NCBI RefSeq assembly: GCF_025567385.1
Contig: NZ_JAOQJU010000003.1
Location: forward strand, 124,001-188,000
Source: Claveliimonas acetigenes
Lineage (GTDB): Bacteria; Bacillota; Clostridia; Lachnospirales; Lachnospiraceae
Length of the DNA: 64,000 nt
Reading direction: 5' to 3'
Positions 17,920 through 26,638 of this stretch are shown here, piece by piece (within the stretch, counting starts at the first letter, position 1; each line of letters opens with the position of its first letter). Both the position numbers and the translations under genes were made by a program. The notes beneath the pieces were generated by a model. That model worked only from the letters and a program-made list of their open reading frames with translations. It searched no databases and had not been told where the DNA came from.

Positions 17920-19257
17920 TTAGCGGATCTCTCCAATACCATATCCGGCCGTTTCTGATGACAAGGAAAGAATACTCCAGCCATTTTCTGTCTCCTCTAA
18001 CGTACATCCCATAATGAGATGTTCTCCATTATATTGAAGAAACACCAGATATTCCGCAGTATTGCCATTTTCATTTATCCATTCACAACCTTCATATTTT
18101 ATATACCGTATCTCCTCCGTCGACAGCCATGAAACCACCTCGTTTCCTGTCATTCCGGCTTCTTCCAGATAGAGTACATCCGGAATTTCTCTGAACACGA
18201 TATGGTAATACATCTTTACCATCTGCATACAAAAATCTTTCTGCCGTTCTACAAAGGTTCCTATATTTTCAGAATCTAATGTCGTGTTACTGCTGTAACA
18301 AATAGCTCTGTTCACCTGTCTTTTTTTAATCGCCAGATAGAACTTCTCAATCGTTTCTTCCGCTGTCGTTCCATAAATTCTGTCGTATAATGTGTAATTC
18401 AACGGAAGAAGCTCCTCTTCCACAGAATCCTCTGTTTCTTTGTCTTCCTTCCCGGATTCTTCATCAGCAGTATCTACCTGGAGCTGTTCCCGGTATGCTT
18501 CTGTCTGACTCTGAGAACTGACAAGTTTTCTGTAATCCGTCGCATCCATTTGATACAGCAGAGCATCTGTACCATTTTCTGAATCTGCCGCTCCTGTGAA
18601 AAGTTCTGTTCCCTGGGCGAAAAGCTTCCATGTTCCCCAGTATTTTACCATGCATAAGTCTGTCGCGTAAGTCTCCCCGTCAATTTCAAGAAGCGCTATC
18701 ACATCTGTCAAATACTCTGCGCCCCAGAATTCACTCCTTTGCTTTGCCGCCCGCACAGCATCCGCTTTCTTTTGCTCTGCCGCTTCATAATAATCTACAC
18801 GCAGAACATTTATTTCGGCGTTTCTTCCCGCTTCTTCCAAAAAAGCTTCATAAAGATCCTCATATTCCTGAAGCAGGATCGTCTGCGCTGCCGGAACATA
18901 TTCCCAATACTGTCCGGATGGCGGAAGCGTTGTATCTACAGAAAAACAACCTTCCTCCTCTACAATCTTTTCCGTTGAAACCTTGGCCGCCCGCTCAGTT
19001 ATCGCACATCCTCTCAGCATTTTATCCATGTCAGAATCCGCATATGCGCTCAGAATGTATCTGGCAGCCTCAATGGGATCCGTAATAGAATCTATCGTAC
19101 TCTCTCGCTCCATCGCTTCCGTCTGCACAGTAATATCAACCTTCTGATTTTTATCCTGCCGCCACATATACAAAACTACGCCCAGCATAATCAGACACAG
19201 AAGAATCGTTCCGGTAATCAGCGAATTTTTTGCTAATAATTGTCTTATTCTCTTCAT
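17920..19257 (-). CDS. Membrane-anchored extracytoplasmic protein of unknown function
   Basis: I do not recognise this 445-residue protein. Residues 13-33 (SLITGTILLCLIMLGVVLY) form one membrane anchor and the rest is predicted outside the cell. Two regions look alike in design: residues 55-130 (DPIEAARYILSAYADSD) and 295-370 (TAEETIEKFYLAIKKRQ) each begin with a short helical segment typical of NTF2-like domains, separated by an acidic linker (ESGKEDKETEDSVEEEL). That domain guess is weak. Its start overlaps the Wzy-like gene stop by 4 bases (ATGA), so it belongs to the operon. A role in assembling or exporting the polymer is possible but only from context. Confidence 0.6.
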   Translation of the reverse strand: MKRIRQLLAKNSLITGTILLCLIMLGVVLYMWRQDKNQKVDITVQTEAMERESTIDSITDPIEAARYILSAYADSDMDKMLRGCAITERAAKVSTEKIVEEEGCFSVDTTLPPSGQYWEYVPAAQTILLQEYEDLYEAFLEEAGRNAEINVLRVDYYEAAEQKKADAVRAAKQRSEFWGAEYLTDVIALLEIDGETYATDLCMVKYWGTWKLFAQGTELFTGAADSENGTDALLYQMDATDYRKLVSSQSQTEAYREQLQVDTADEESGKEDKETEDSVEEELLPLNYTLYDRIYGTTAEETIEKFYLAIKKRQVNRAICYSSNTTLDSENIGTFVERQKDFCMQMVKMYYHIVFREIPDVLYLEEAGMTGNEVVSWLSTEEIRYIKYEGCEWINENGNTAEYLVFLQYNGEHLIMGCTLEETENGWSILSLSSETAGYGIGEIR

Positions 19258-20468
19258 CTCGCACCGCCTGCACGTTTAAAAACTTTTGTATCATCTTTTT
19301 CTGCTTCTTTGGCAAACAGAAGCCATAAAAAAGGATTGTACGCAATTTCAATTAAATGATGCTCAATAGAACACTGAATTGAAATCAAAACCATAACCCA
19401 TAAAAAAACCCATCGGTTCTCTTTACGCGCCTTATAACATATAATCAGCATGACAAAAAGAATAACTGCAAAAGCAATATTCCCCCAGCGCAGCAGTCCG
19501 CTGACATAGGAACAATCTATAAAGAAATAATTGGTCTTCGTTTCAACACTCTTTCCTCCCCCAATCATTTCGACATATTGTCCCCAGTTAGAAAAGCCAT
19601 ATTGATCGATTCCGGCTTTTCCAAATGAAAGCCGTGCGTTTATCAAACGGTTAAATACACCGAGCCAATGCGAACTTCTGGTATACAGTACTGTCAATAG
19701 AATCATACTGCCGGCACATAATACAGGCATCAGCGCAGCTATATAAGACATCCATGCCGGAATGCTGACAGGCTTCCCTTTTTTCCTGCAATACTTTCGA
19801 TAAAACAAATAAAGAAAGAGTCCTGCGCAAAAAAGTAGAGTACATAAAAAATTCATTCTTGCGTCCGTAATCCAAAAAGCTCCGGTTCCTACCAAAAGGA
19901 TTCCCATTACCTCAAACCATCTTAGCTTTTCTTCACGTATAAATACATATACCAGACTACAGAAAAAAACATGAGCAGAAAAATCAGTTGGATAATAAAT
20001 GCCAAGCGCCATTCTCGTCCGATGCCCTTCCTGATAGTATACCAGGTTCTCAATTTTCCCCGTCAACGCAAGAACAATTACAATAGCAAAGAGGACTATT
20101 GTAATTCCAAAATAAACCTTCATGAGTTTTTTTTCAGAAATGTCCTTTGCCCCTAAAATCATTAATAAAAGATAATAAAGCTCTACATATCCATTTTGCT
20201 TCCATGCATACAAAAGCACAACCGTCAAAATAACAGCGAATACCGTTTCCTTCACCGAATAATTCTTGCTAAAACAGACTCTCCCCAAAATCAGGGACGC
20301 CAGTATGCATAATAACCCGTCCATATACTTACCGGGCCAATGGATTTCCCACATGGTTGTCTCAAGAAACATATATGCTACAAACAAAACAAAAGCAAGC
20401 AAATAAAGCATTTCCAATATATTTTCAACATTCAGGCTTCTCAATAAACGCCCATTTTTTTCCCTCAT
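19254..20468 (-). CDS. Wzy/O-antigen polymerase-like membrane protein (distal module)
   Basis: A 404-residue integral membrane protein with roughly ten hydrophobic helices and a larger extracytoplasmic loop near residues 270-310 (around FGKAGIDQYGFSNWGQYV). Lack of strong motifs, size and position fit an O-antigen/EPS polymerase. It is the second such protein in this locus (the other is at 26635-28083). The coding sequence is noticeably AT-rich. It overlaps the downstream unknown gene by 4 bases. Confidence 0.7.
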   Translation of the reverse strand: MREKNGRLLRSLNVENILEMLYLLAFVLFVAYMFLETTMWEIHWPGKYMDGLLCILASLILGRVCFSKNYSVKETVFAVILTVVLLYAWKQNGYVELYYLLLMILGAKDISEKKLMKVYFGITIVLFAIVIVLALTGKIENLVYYQEGHRTRMALGIYYPTDFSAHVFFCSLVYVFIREEKLRWFEVMGILLVGTGAFWITDARMNFLCTLLFCAGLFLYLFYRKYCRKKGKPVSIPAWMSYIAALMPVLCAGSMILLTVLYTRSSHWLGVFNRLINARLSFGKAGIDQYGFSNWGQYVEMIGGGKSVETKTNYFFIDCSYVSGLLRWGNIAFAVILFVMLIICYKARKENRWVFLWVMVLISIQCSIEHHLIEIAYNPFLWLLFAKEAEKDDTKVFKRAGGAR

Positions 20469-20541
20469 AGTGCTCTCTGTTCTGTATGTAAACAGCCCTT
20501 TCTATCCATTTTCTCTTAAAAGCTACATAATACACAATTTC

Positions 20542-20550
20542 AGTATAACA
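20542..20550 (-). promoter_or_regulatory. Possible internal promoter (extended -10) before the AT-rich half of the locus
   Basis: In the 99-base gap between the flippase and the Wzy-like gene the minus strand reads TGTTATACT, an extended -10. No convincing -35 is seen. This is the widest gap within the polysaccharide operon, so a weak internal start is plausible. Confidence 0.3.
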
Positions 20551-20567
20551 TGCTTATATTAAAAAGT

Positions 20568-22019
20568 CTACTTCCGCAATTTCCCCAGAATCTGCTTTTC
20601 CATCTCCAGAAGAAGCGGCTCCTTCAGGCAGGTAAGAATTACCAGATACACGCCAAAAAAGACACATGCAGAAAGAGCAAGCGCCCAGAATTCCGACAGC
20701 CCCAGCAGCTTGACCGTTCCTGCTGCCGCGCCTGCCACTCCGGCAGTTACCGCAATCTTTCCCACCCTTATTTTCTTAAAAATTTCTTTCACAAATTCCC
20801 GCAGGACGCTTACCTGTACAAGCAGCACCACAAACTCTGCCGCCAGTGTCCCCATGGCAGCTCCTGCCGCCGCATACCGGGGAATCAGCAGCGCATTAAG
20901 AAGTAAATCTGTAACGGCTCCTGCGATTTCTGAATAAAGTACGTATTTCTCCTTCCCAAGGGGAACCAGTACCTGAATCCCAAGGATATTCGTAATTCCA
21001 ATAAATAATAAAGTCGGCATAATAATCTGCATTGGTAAGACAGAACCTTCAAAGGCATCTCCCGAGAGAAAGATTACGCCTTCTCTGGCATATATCATAA
21101 AATACAGCATGAGCGGAACCGCAGCAAGGATTACAAAATCCATGGCCTTTTTCGCCACTTCTTTAAACTTTTCCTTCATTCCCTGCTCAATATAATAAGA
21201 AGCTCTCGGAAGAAGTACCGTACCCAAAGAAGTAACAATCGATACCAGGATTGTCTTAATCTTCACTGCCGCATTATAATATCCAACATCCGTATCCGTC
21301 TTCATAAATCCCAGCATCACCGTATCCAGATTCGTATAAATGGTTGTCGAACATGCCATCGCAAAGAAAATCATAATCGCACGGAAATGCCTGGAAAAAT
21401 GATAATCTCCCACCGGCTTTATCTCAATAAAATGATGTGCATAAAAAAAGTTCAAAATGTTGGATGCCGATGACGCAAAAATAGAAATAGCGCCATAGAT
21501 CACATAGTCACTCTTTTGATGAACCAGCGCAAACATTGCCAGCAAAGCTATAAACTTAAACAAAATCGAGCGGACAGTAATATAAGTATATTGCTCCAGC
21601 CCTTTATACAGCCATTCCATTCCAATACTGTTAAATAGTATCATCGTACTGACAATCAGAAACAGCTCTTTATCATTCCGCATACGCGGAACAGTAAAAA
21701 GCGCCGCGAAAAACACAAGATATACCAGCACACACATAGCAAGATTGATAATCAAAAGCTCCTGCACTGTCCTGGAAAGTTTTTCCTTGTCATCCCTGAC
21801 CTGCGCACAGGCACGAATTCCGTATGTAGGAATACCAAGCTGCGCAAACATGGTAAAATATGTAATAACTGAGATTGCAAAGGACACCTTCCCTGTCCCT
21901 TCCGGCAAAAGAACCCGTGAAACATACGGGAACGTCACCAATGGAAAAATAAAGGAAGACATGGTAAGCACAACATTCATGATAAAATTCAGTTTTATGG
22001 ATTTTGTTTTTACTTTCAT
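20568..22019 (-). CDS. Polysaccharide flippase (Wzx/MOP family)
   Basis: A 483-residue protein with about 14 transmembrane helices; the opening KLNFIMNVVLTMSSFIFPLVTFPYVSRVLLPE is typical of Wzx/RfbX. It moves the undecaprenyl-linked repeat across the membrane. The ATG at 22019 is preferred to one at 22127 because the longer form would overlap the upstream gene by 76 bases and adds a non-hydrophobic extension of 36 residues. It is the only flippase in the locus, although there are two polymerases and two priming transferases. Confidence 0.88.
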   Translation of the reverse strand: MKVKTKSIKLNFIMNVVLTMSSFIFPLVTFPYVSRVLLPEGTGKVSFAISVITYFTMFAQLGIPTYGIRACAQVRDDKEKLSRTVQELLIINLAMCVLVYLVFFAALFTVPRMRNDKELFLIVSTMILFNSIGMEWLYKGLEQYTYITVRSILFKFIALLAMFALVHQKSDYVIYGAISIFASSASNILNFFYAHHFIEIKPVGDYHFSRHFRAIMIFFAMACSTTIYTNLDTVMLGFMKTDTDVGYYNAAVKIKTILVSIVTSLGTVLLPRASYYIEQGMKEKFKEVAKKAMDFVILAAVPLMLYFMIYAREGVIFLSGDAFEGSVLPMQIIMPTLLFIGITNILGIQVLVPLGKEKYVLYSEIAGAVTDLLLNALLIPRYAAAGAAMGTLAAEFVVLLVQVSVLREFVKEIFKKIRVGKIAVTAGVAGAAAGTVKLLGLSEFWALALSACVFFGVYLVILTCLKEPLLLEMEKQILGKLRK

Positions 22020-22051
22020 ATGCAAAAATACTTCTCTTTCTCTCTCGTCTG

Positions 22052-23464
22052 CTAGACAGAGCCTTCCCCCGTAAACATATTTTTCACTGTCAGAAAAATA
22101 ATTCTCAGATCCAAACCAATGTTCCATCCATGGATATACTTCATATCCAGCTTCACAACTTCTTCAAAATCAACAATGTCACTCCGGCCGCTTACCTGCC
22201 ACATCCCGGTAAGTCCCGGTTTCGCCGCAAGACGCGCCCGGTGGTGCTGCTCGTACTGCTCATACTCATCCACTGTAGGCGGTCTTGTTCCCACAAGGCT
22301 CATATCCCCCTTCAGCACATTTAAAAATTGCGGGAATTCATCCAGGGAAGTCCTGCGCATAAAACGGCCGATGGGGATGATTCTGGGATCGTTGTCCATC
22401 TTGAACATCAGTCCCTGCATTTTATTCTGTTCCATCAGTTCCTTCTTCCGTTCTTCCGCATCCGGATACATAGAACGGAATTTGTAGATCTTAAACTTAC
22501 GCCCGCTTCTTCCCACTCTCTCCTGGGAGAAGAAGATCGGTCCCGGGCTCTGGAAATAGATAATCGGTCCAAATATCAGCGTAAGCAGGGCAGTGAGTAC
22601 AAGCCCGACGATGCCCCCGGCAATGTCCATTACCCGCTTTACAAACAATTGCCTGGGTTCTGCAAAGCAAATGCTGTTGGTGATTACCTGATAATCTACA
22701 AAAGTTTCTACAATAGCATGGGTGTTCTCACCTTTTGCCACCCCGATGTTTAAATGAGTGGTAATTCCCATCTCATCACAGGCATCCTGAAATCTTTTTG
22801 CCAGGCGGTCATCTCCGATTGCATCGATAAACACCTCGTCCACCACATGGCTCCTTAAATACTCCGGGGCATTTGCCGCGTCGGAAACCACGGGAATCCC
22901 CCCGATCCGTCCGCCTACCGCCCTGGAGTCGGTCAGGATAATCCCATGGATATAAAACCCGGTATACTTCTTCCTGGTCAGACGTTCCACCGTCTCTTTC
23001 ACCTTATTCCTGGTAGAGATAAGAATCAGCGACTGCAGGTACTGCTCGTCCTGCATCCTTTTCCGGATGACTCTCTTCCAGACAAGACGCATAAACCATA
23101 TGAAAATTCCTCCTATCACCCACAACTGCAGGAACACCGCACGTGAGAAAACATCTGAAGTCTTCGTAACGAAGAAATAAGTGAAAACTACCATGATAAC
23201 GGCTGTAACCATGAGAAAAGTCTTCTTAAATTCTTCAAAATATCCCCTGCGCAGAATATTTTTATAATTTTCCAGAAAGAATCCGGCGCAGATCTGCACC
23301 AGCGCTATAATAATCCCCAGATTGCGGTAACGGGAATCCACATAGGGTAATTGCAACCCATGCCGCAGCATAAATGCCGCGATAAATGCGATTTGAAAAC
23401 AGAGCACATCTAAAATAATAAAATCCAAATGCTTCTGCCAGATACTCTTCTCTCTTTGGTACAT
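22052..23464 (-). CDS. Undecaprenyl-phosphate sugar phosphotransferase (WbaP-like)
   Basis: A 470-residue polyprenyl-phosphate hexose-1-phosphate transferase that starts a lipid-linked repeat. Residues 1-150 carry four transmembrane helices, followed by a CoA-binding-like domain and a catalytic C-terminus with FFSQERVGRSGRKFKIYKFRSM, the DE pair in TSLDEFPQFLNVLKGDMSLVGTRPP, and LTGMWQVSGRSD. Members of this subgroup usually transfer Gal-1-P or Glc-1-P. A second, shorter priming enzyme lies upstream at 30426-31121. The start has AGAGGGGATTGTT. Confidence 0.92.
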   Translation of the reverse strand: MYQREKSIWQKHLDFIILDVLCFQIAFIAAFMLRHGLQLPYVDSRYRNLGIIIALVQICAGFFLENYKNILRRGYFEEFKKTFLMVTAVIMVVFTYFFVTKTSDVFSRAVFLQLWVIGGIFIWFMRLVWKRVIRKRMQDEQYLQSLILISTRNKVKETVERLTRKKYTGFYIHGIILTDSRAVGGRIGGIPVVSDAANAPEYLRSHVVDEVFIDAIGDDRLAKRFQDACDEMGITTHLNIGVAKGENTHAIVETFVDYQVITNSICFAEPRQLFVKRVMDIAGGIVGLVLTALLTLIFGPIIYFQSPGPIFFSQERVGRSGRKFKIYKFRSMYPDAEERKKELMEQNKMQGLMFKMDNDPRIIPIGRFMRRTSLDEFPQFLNVLKGDMSLVGTRPPTVDEYEQYEQHHRARLAAKPGLTGMWQVSGRSDIVDFEEVVKLDMKYIHGWNIGLDLRIIFLTVKNMFTGEGSV

Positions 23465-23477
23465 AACAATCCCCTCT

Positions 23478-24515
23478 TTACTCTTTGTTACTTTCCATTC
23501 CGTTCCTCTTTTGTCCCTGACGCATCAGGAAGCGGTATCCCCGGAACCCGGTTTTCCGAAGCAGCCGAAGCGTCCCGCTCTCATGGCCGGACAACTCATA
23601 GATCCAGCCGCTCTTTTCCTTAAGCTCCCTGTCGAAATCAAGGAATCTCTGCTTATTCTTCTCATCCTCCGCCGGATAGCTCATAAAGATACTGATCTGA
23701 TCTCCCACCATCTGTGCAATCCGCTTTCCCATATAAGCAGCCTTTGCCTGTCCCTCATCTCCGGCATGGTTCCGGTACGCAGAAGCATACTCTGTCAGGT
23801 GCATGATGACATCCATATGATTCTGTATGTGCCTGCGGTACCCTTCCATACTGACGCTCTGAGTTGCAAGTGCCAGACGGTACATATACACATACAAGTC
23901 AAAATAAGCCACCTTCTCCACATAAGGAAGCGGATACAGGATATACTCCACATCCACATAGAAACAATGTTCATCCAGGCGGATTCGATTCTCCTTTAAA
24001 ATACTGCTGCGAATCACAAGGGCATGCATCGGGAGCTGGGTCTTAGACGCCATCTCTTCAAATGTCCAGCGTCCTGATTTCCCGTCTTCCTGATTCAAAA
24101 GCTCCCGGAAATCCCTGGCCGTCTTTTCTCCCGTCTTGTCATTTACTTCATAATAATTCGTCACAACATAATCTGCATCACAATCTTTCAGCTTTTCCAC
24201 CAACGCCTTAAAATCCGGCGTATTCACCCAGTCATCTCCATCCACCACCTTGAAATATTTCCCGGCACACTCTTCAATGCCCCGGTTGATGGTAGAGCCA
24301 TGGCCGCCATTTTCCTTTGAGATGACCCGGAATGTGCCCGGATACTGCTTCTCAAATTCTTTCCCGATTAGCGCAGTCCGGTCTTTTGAACCATCATCCA
24401 CAACCAGAACCTCAATATCCTCCAGCACACTCTCTTCCACAAATGATTCCAGCGTCTGCCTGAGAAAACGCTCTACATTATAAGATGGTATCACCACCGT
24501 CAGTATCTTTTCCAT
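23478..24515 (-). CDS. Family 2 glycosyltransferase
   Basis: A 345-residue GT2 protein; ATG at 24515 (GGAGG five bases before) is preferred over a GTG twelve bases upstream. The catalytic domain begins ILTVVIPSYNVERFLRQTL, with VVDDGSKDRT and KVVDGDDWVN (the DxD). The C-terminal 120 residues carry no known domain. Cytoplasmic; the transferred sugar is not readable. It precedes the WbaP-like gene by 13 bases. Confidence 0.86.
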   Translation of the reverse strand: MEKILTVVIPSYNVERFLRQTLESFVEESVLEDIEVLVVDDGSKDRTALIGKEFEKQYPGTFRVISKENGGHGSTINRGIEECAGKYFKVVDGDDWVNTPDFKALVEKLKDCDADYVVTNYYEVNDKTGEKTARDFRELLNQEDGKSGRWTFEEMASKTQLPMHALVIRSSILKENRIRLDEHCFYVDVEYILYPLPYVEKVAYFDLYVYMYRLALATQSVSMEGYRRHIQNHMDVIMHLTEYASAYRNHAGDEGQAKAAYMGKRIAQMVGDQISIFMSYPAEDEKNKQRFLDFDRELKEKSGWIYELSGHESGTLRLLRKTGFRGYRFLMRQGQKRNGMESNKE

Positions 24516-24533
24516 AGCTTCCTCCACTTTTAT

Positions 24534-25541
24534 CTATTTCCCACGCAGCAGGTCTGCGCGCTTCCTGAGCCAGGACAGCATCCTTACCGCTCCGTATAAT
24601 TTTCTTCTTATCAGCCAGAGAATCAGCTTATCTTTCTTAGAAAGCCATTCCCTCACATAATGGTTCTTGTCTGCCTCCGGGAAATGCCGGAACACGTACT
24701 CGCCGAAACGCTCCAAATAAGGATTCCCCGGCTCGTAATACAGCACTTCCTTGGTTGGTACGAAAAATACCTGCTCAAATGCCAGGTACTCCAGCTCTCT
24801 CCTGAATCCGGCATACGCCCCCTGTTTTTGAAAATACCGCAGGATATCCTCCATGGCGGCAGTCCGTTCCCGATAGCTTTTCGCAAAGTTCTTACTCCGC
24901 ATAATAGAACCATCATGTAAAACATAATAGTACAGCGGATCGCTGTCTAAGTACACCACTTTCTCCGCTTTCAGCATAAGCTGGGGCGTAAGAGTCAGAT
25001 CTTCATAATTGCGTCCAGACGGGTAACGAAGCCCTGTCTTCTCCCAGAAAGCTTTCCGGTACAATTTATTACATGGGCTGGGAGAGGCAACCAGTAACTC
25101 CGGATTCGTATTCACATTTATTACCCGGTCTCTGGGGACCTGCATACTCCATCTGTCCTGTCTTCCGGTAGATTCCTCAATCTCTGTAAAATCAAACACT
25201 ACCAGGTCAGCTTCATACTTTTTGGCTCCCGCCACTGCGTGTTCCACACAGTCCGGTGCCAGGAAATCATCGCCGTCCACATACATCAGATACGTGCCTT
25301 TTGCTTCTTTAAGCCCCAGGTTCCTCACATCGGCAATGCCGCCGTTCTCCTTATGAATCACCCGGATACGCCCGTCCTCCCGTGCATACCGGTCACAGAT
25401 TGCTCCACCGGCATCCTGGGAACCATCGTCAATCAGAAGAATTTCCATATCCCCGAAGGTCTGCCCGGCAATACTTTTTATGCAGTCTTCTACATATCTC
25501 TCCACATTATAAATTGCTGCGATGACGCTGACTAATGGCAT
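24534..25541 (-). CDS. Family 2 glycosyltransferase
   Basis: A 335-residue GT2 enzyme: LVSVIAAIYNVERYVEDC at the N-terminus, LLIDDGSQDAGG, and the DxD motif MYVDGDDFLAPD near residue 95. The end carries a basic tail (SWLRKRADLLRGK), often seen in membrane-bound family members. Its start overlaps the upstream GT4 gene by 10 bases, so expression is coupled. It differs from the neighbour at 23478-24515 enough to be a separate transferase rather than a recent duplicate. Confidence 0.86.
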   Translation of the reverse strand: MPLVSVIAAIYNVERYVEDCIKSIAGQTFGDMEILLIDDGSQDAGGAICDRYAREDGRIRVIHKENGGIADVRNLGLKEAKGTYLMYVDGDDFLAPDCVEHAVAGAKKYEADLVVFDFTEIEESTGRQDRWSMQVPRDRVINVNTNPELLVASPSPCNKLYRKAFWEKTGLRYPSGRNYEDLTLTPQLMLKAEKVVYLDSDPLYYYVLHDGSIMRSKNFAKSYRERTAAMEDILRYFQKQGAYAGFRRELEYLAFEQVFFVPTKEVLYYEPGNPYLERFGEYVFRHFPEADKNHYVREWLSKKDKLILWLIRRKLYGAVRMLSWLRKRADLLRGK

Positions 25542-26638
25542 ACAATCCTCCTTAGCTGCTCTGTCTGTATCTCAAGATCATAGTTCTTTGCTTCTTTTAG
25601 CAGCTTCACCTGTTCTCTGTCATACTCCCGGTGTTCTGCAATAAACTGCGCCCACCGCTTCGGTCCTGCTTTCAGGTCAAGAAAATAGCAGTGATCCTGA
25701 ATCTTCGTCTCCGGCGTAATGCTGCTGCTTAAGACGCATGGAAGCTTCGTGCTCTGTGCCTCTACCCCTACCACCGGCAGCCCTTCAAACCGGGACGGCA
25801 GAAGGAATACATCCATCGCCTGATACAACCTGTCCGCATCTTCCCGGAACCCAAGGAACTTAACAGCATCCTCCAGCTCTTTTTCCTTCACTCTTCTCCG
25901 TATAGCATCCAGTTGGACACCTTTCCCGGCAAGAAGCAGCACTGCATCATTCTCCAGCTTATATAACTGTTCAAATACATCTATTAGAAAAGGGTAATTT
26001 TTCTGGTAGCAAAAGTTCCCGATGCTTCCCACCACGAACTTCCCTTCCACGCCAAGACCGGCTCTCATTTCTTTCCGCCAGTCGGGATGGTACTGATATT
26101 TTCTTCGGTCCACCGCATTATATATCACCTCAAAACGATCGGATTCTACAATCTTTCCGGGGAAAAGCCACCTTCCCGCCTTCACCGAACAGCCATAGAA
26201 CCTGGTCCCGGCACGCCAGCAGAACGCCTTGCAAATCCGGTGGGCTACATTGTAAACCAGGCGCTGCACACTGCTCTCACAGTCGTTACCACTGGAATGA
26301 CTATGTATGGCACGCTCCCTCACTTTCATGTGTTTTGCCGCAAATGCCGCCACACAGTCAATCGCTGTGGACACATTCAAGTACACCATGTCATACTGCT
26401 TTCTTCTTAAAATAGCGCACACCTGCCGGAACTGCTTCACCGGATGCTTAAGCCCTGCCACCGCATAAATCTCCGACCGGTAAGCTCTCAGGTATGTCTC
26501 TAATCCTTTGTCTACTTTATCTGTAAGAAAATCTATTTCCACATCCTGATCCTGTACGGCTTCCAGAAAATTCAGAAGATAGCGGTCAATTCCTCCGCCT
26601 TTTCCGTCCATGATAAATCCTACTAATACTCGTTTCAT
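25532..26638 (-). CDS. Family 4 glycosyltransferase (EpsF-like)
   Basis: A 368-residue GT-B enzyme. The N-terminal segment VLVGFIMDGKGGGIDRYLLNFLE is the usual acceptor-side loop, HSHSSGND lies near residue 114, and the donor motif LLPSRFEGLPVVGVEAQ near 280 holds the E-x7-E pair. The start overlaps the upstream polymerase stop by 4 bases. It probably adds an inner sugar of the repeat. Confidence 0.87.
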   Translation of the reverse strand: MKRVLVGFIMDGKGGGIDRYLLNFLEAVQDQDVEIDFLTDKVDKGLETYLRAYRSEIYAVAGLKHPVKQFRQVCAILRRKQYDMVYLNVSTAIDCVAAFAAKHMKVRERAIHSHSSGNDCESSVQRLVYNVAHRICKAFCWRAGTRFYGCSVKAGRWLFPGKIVESDRFEVIYNAVDRRKYQYHPDWRKEMRAGLGVEGKFVVGSIGNFCYQKNYPFLIDVFEQLYKLENDAVLLLAGKGVQLDAIRRRVKEKELEDAVKFLGFREDADRLYQAMDVFLLPSRFEGLPVVGVEAQSTKLPCVLSSSITPETKIQDHCYFLDLKAGPKRWAQFIAEHREYDREQVKLLKEAKNYDLEIQTEQLRRIVCH

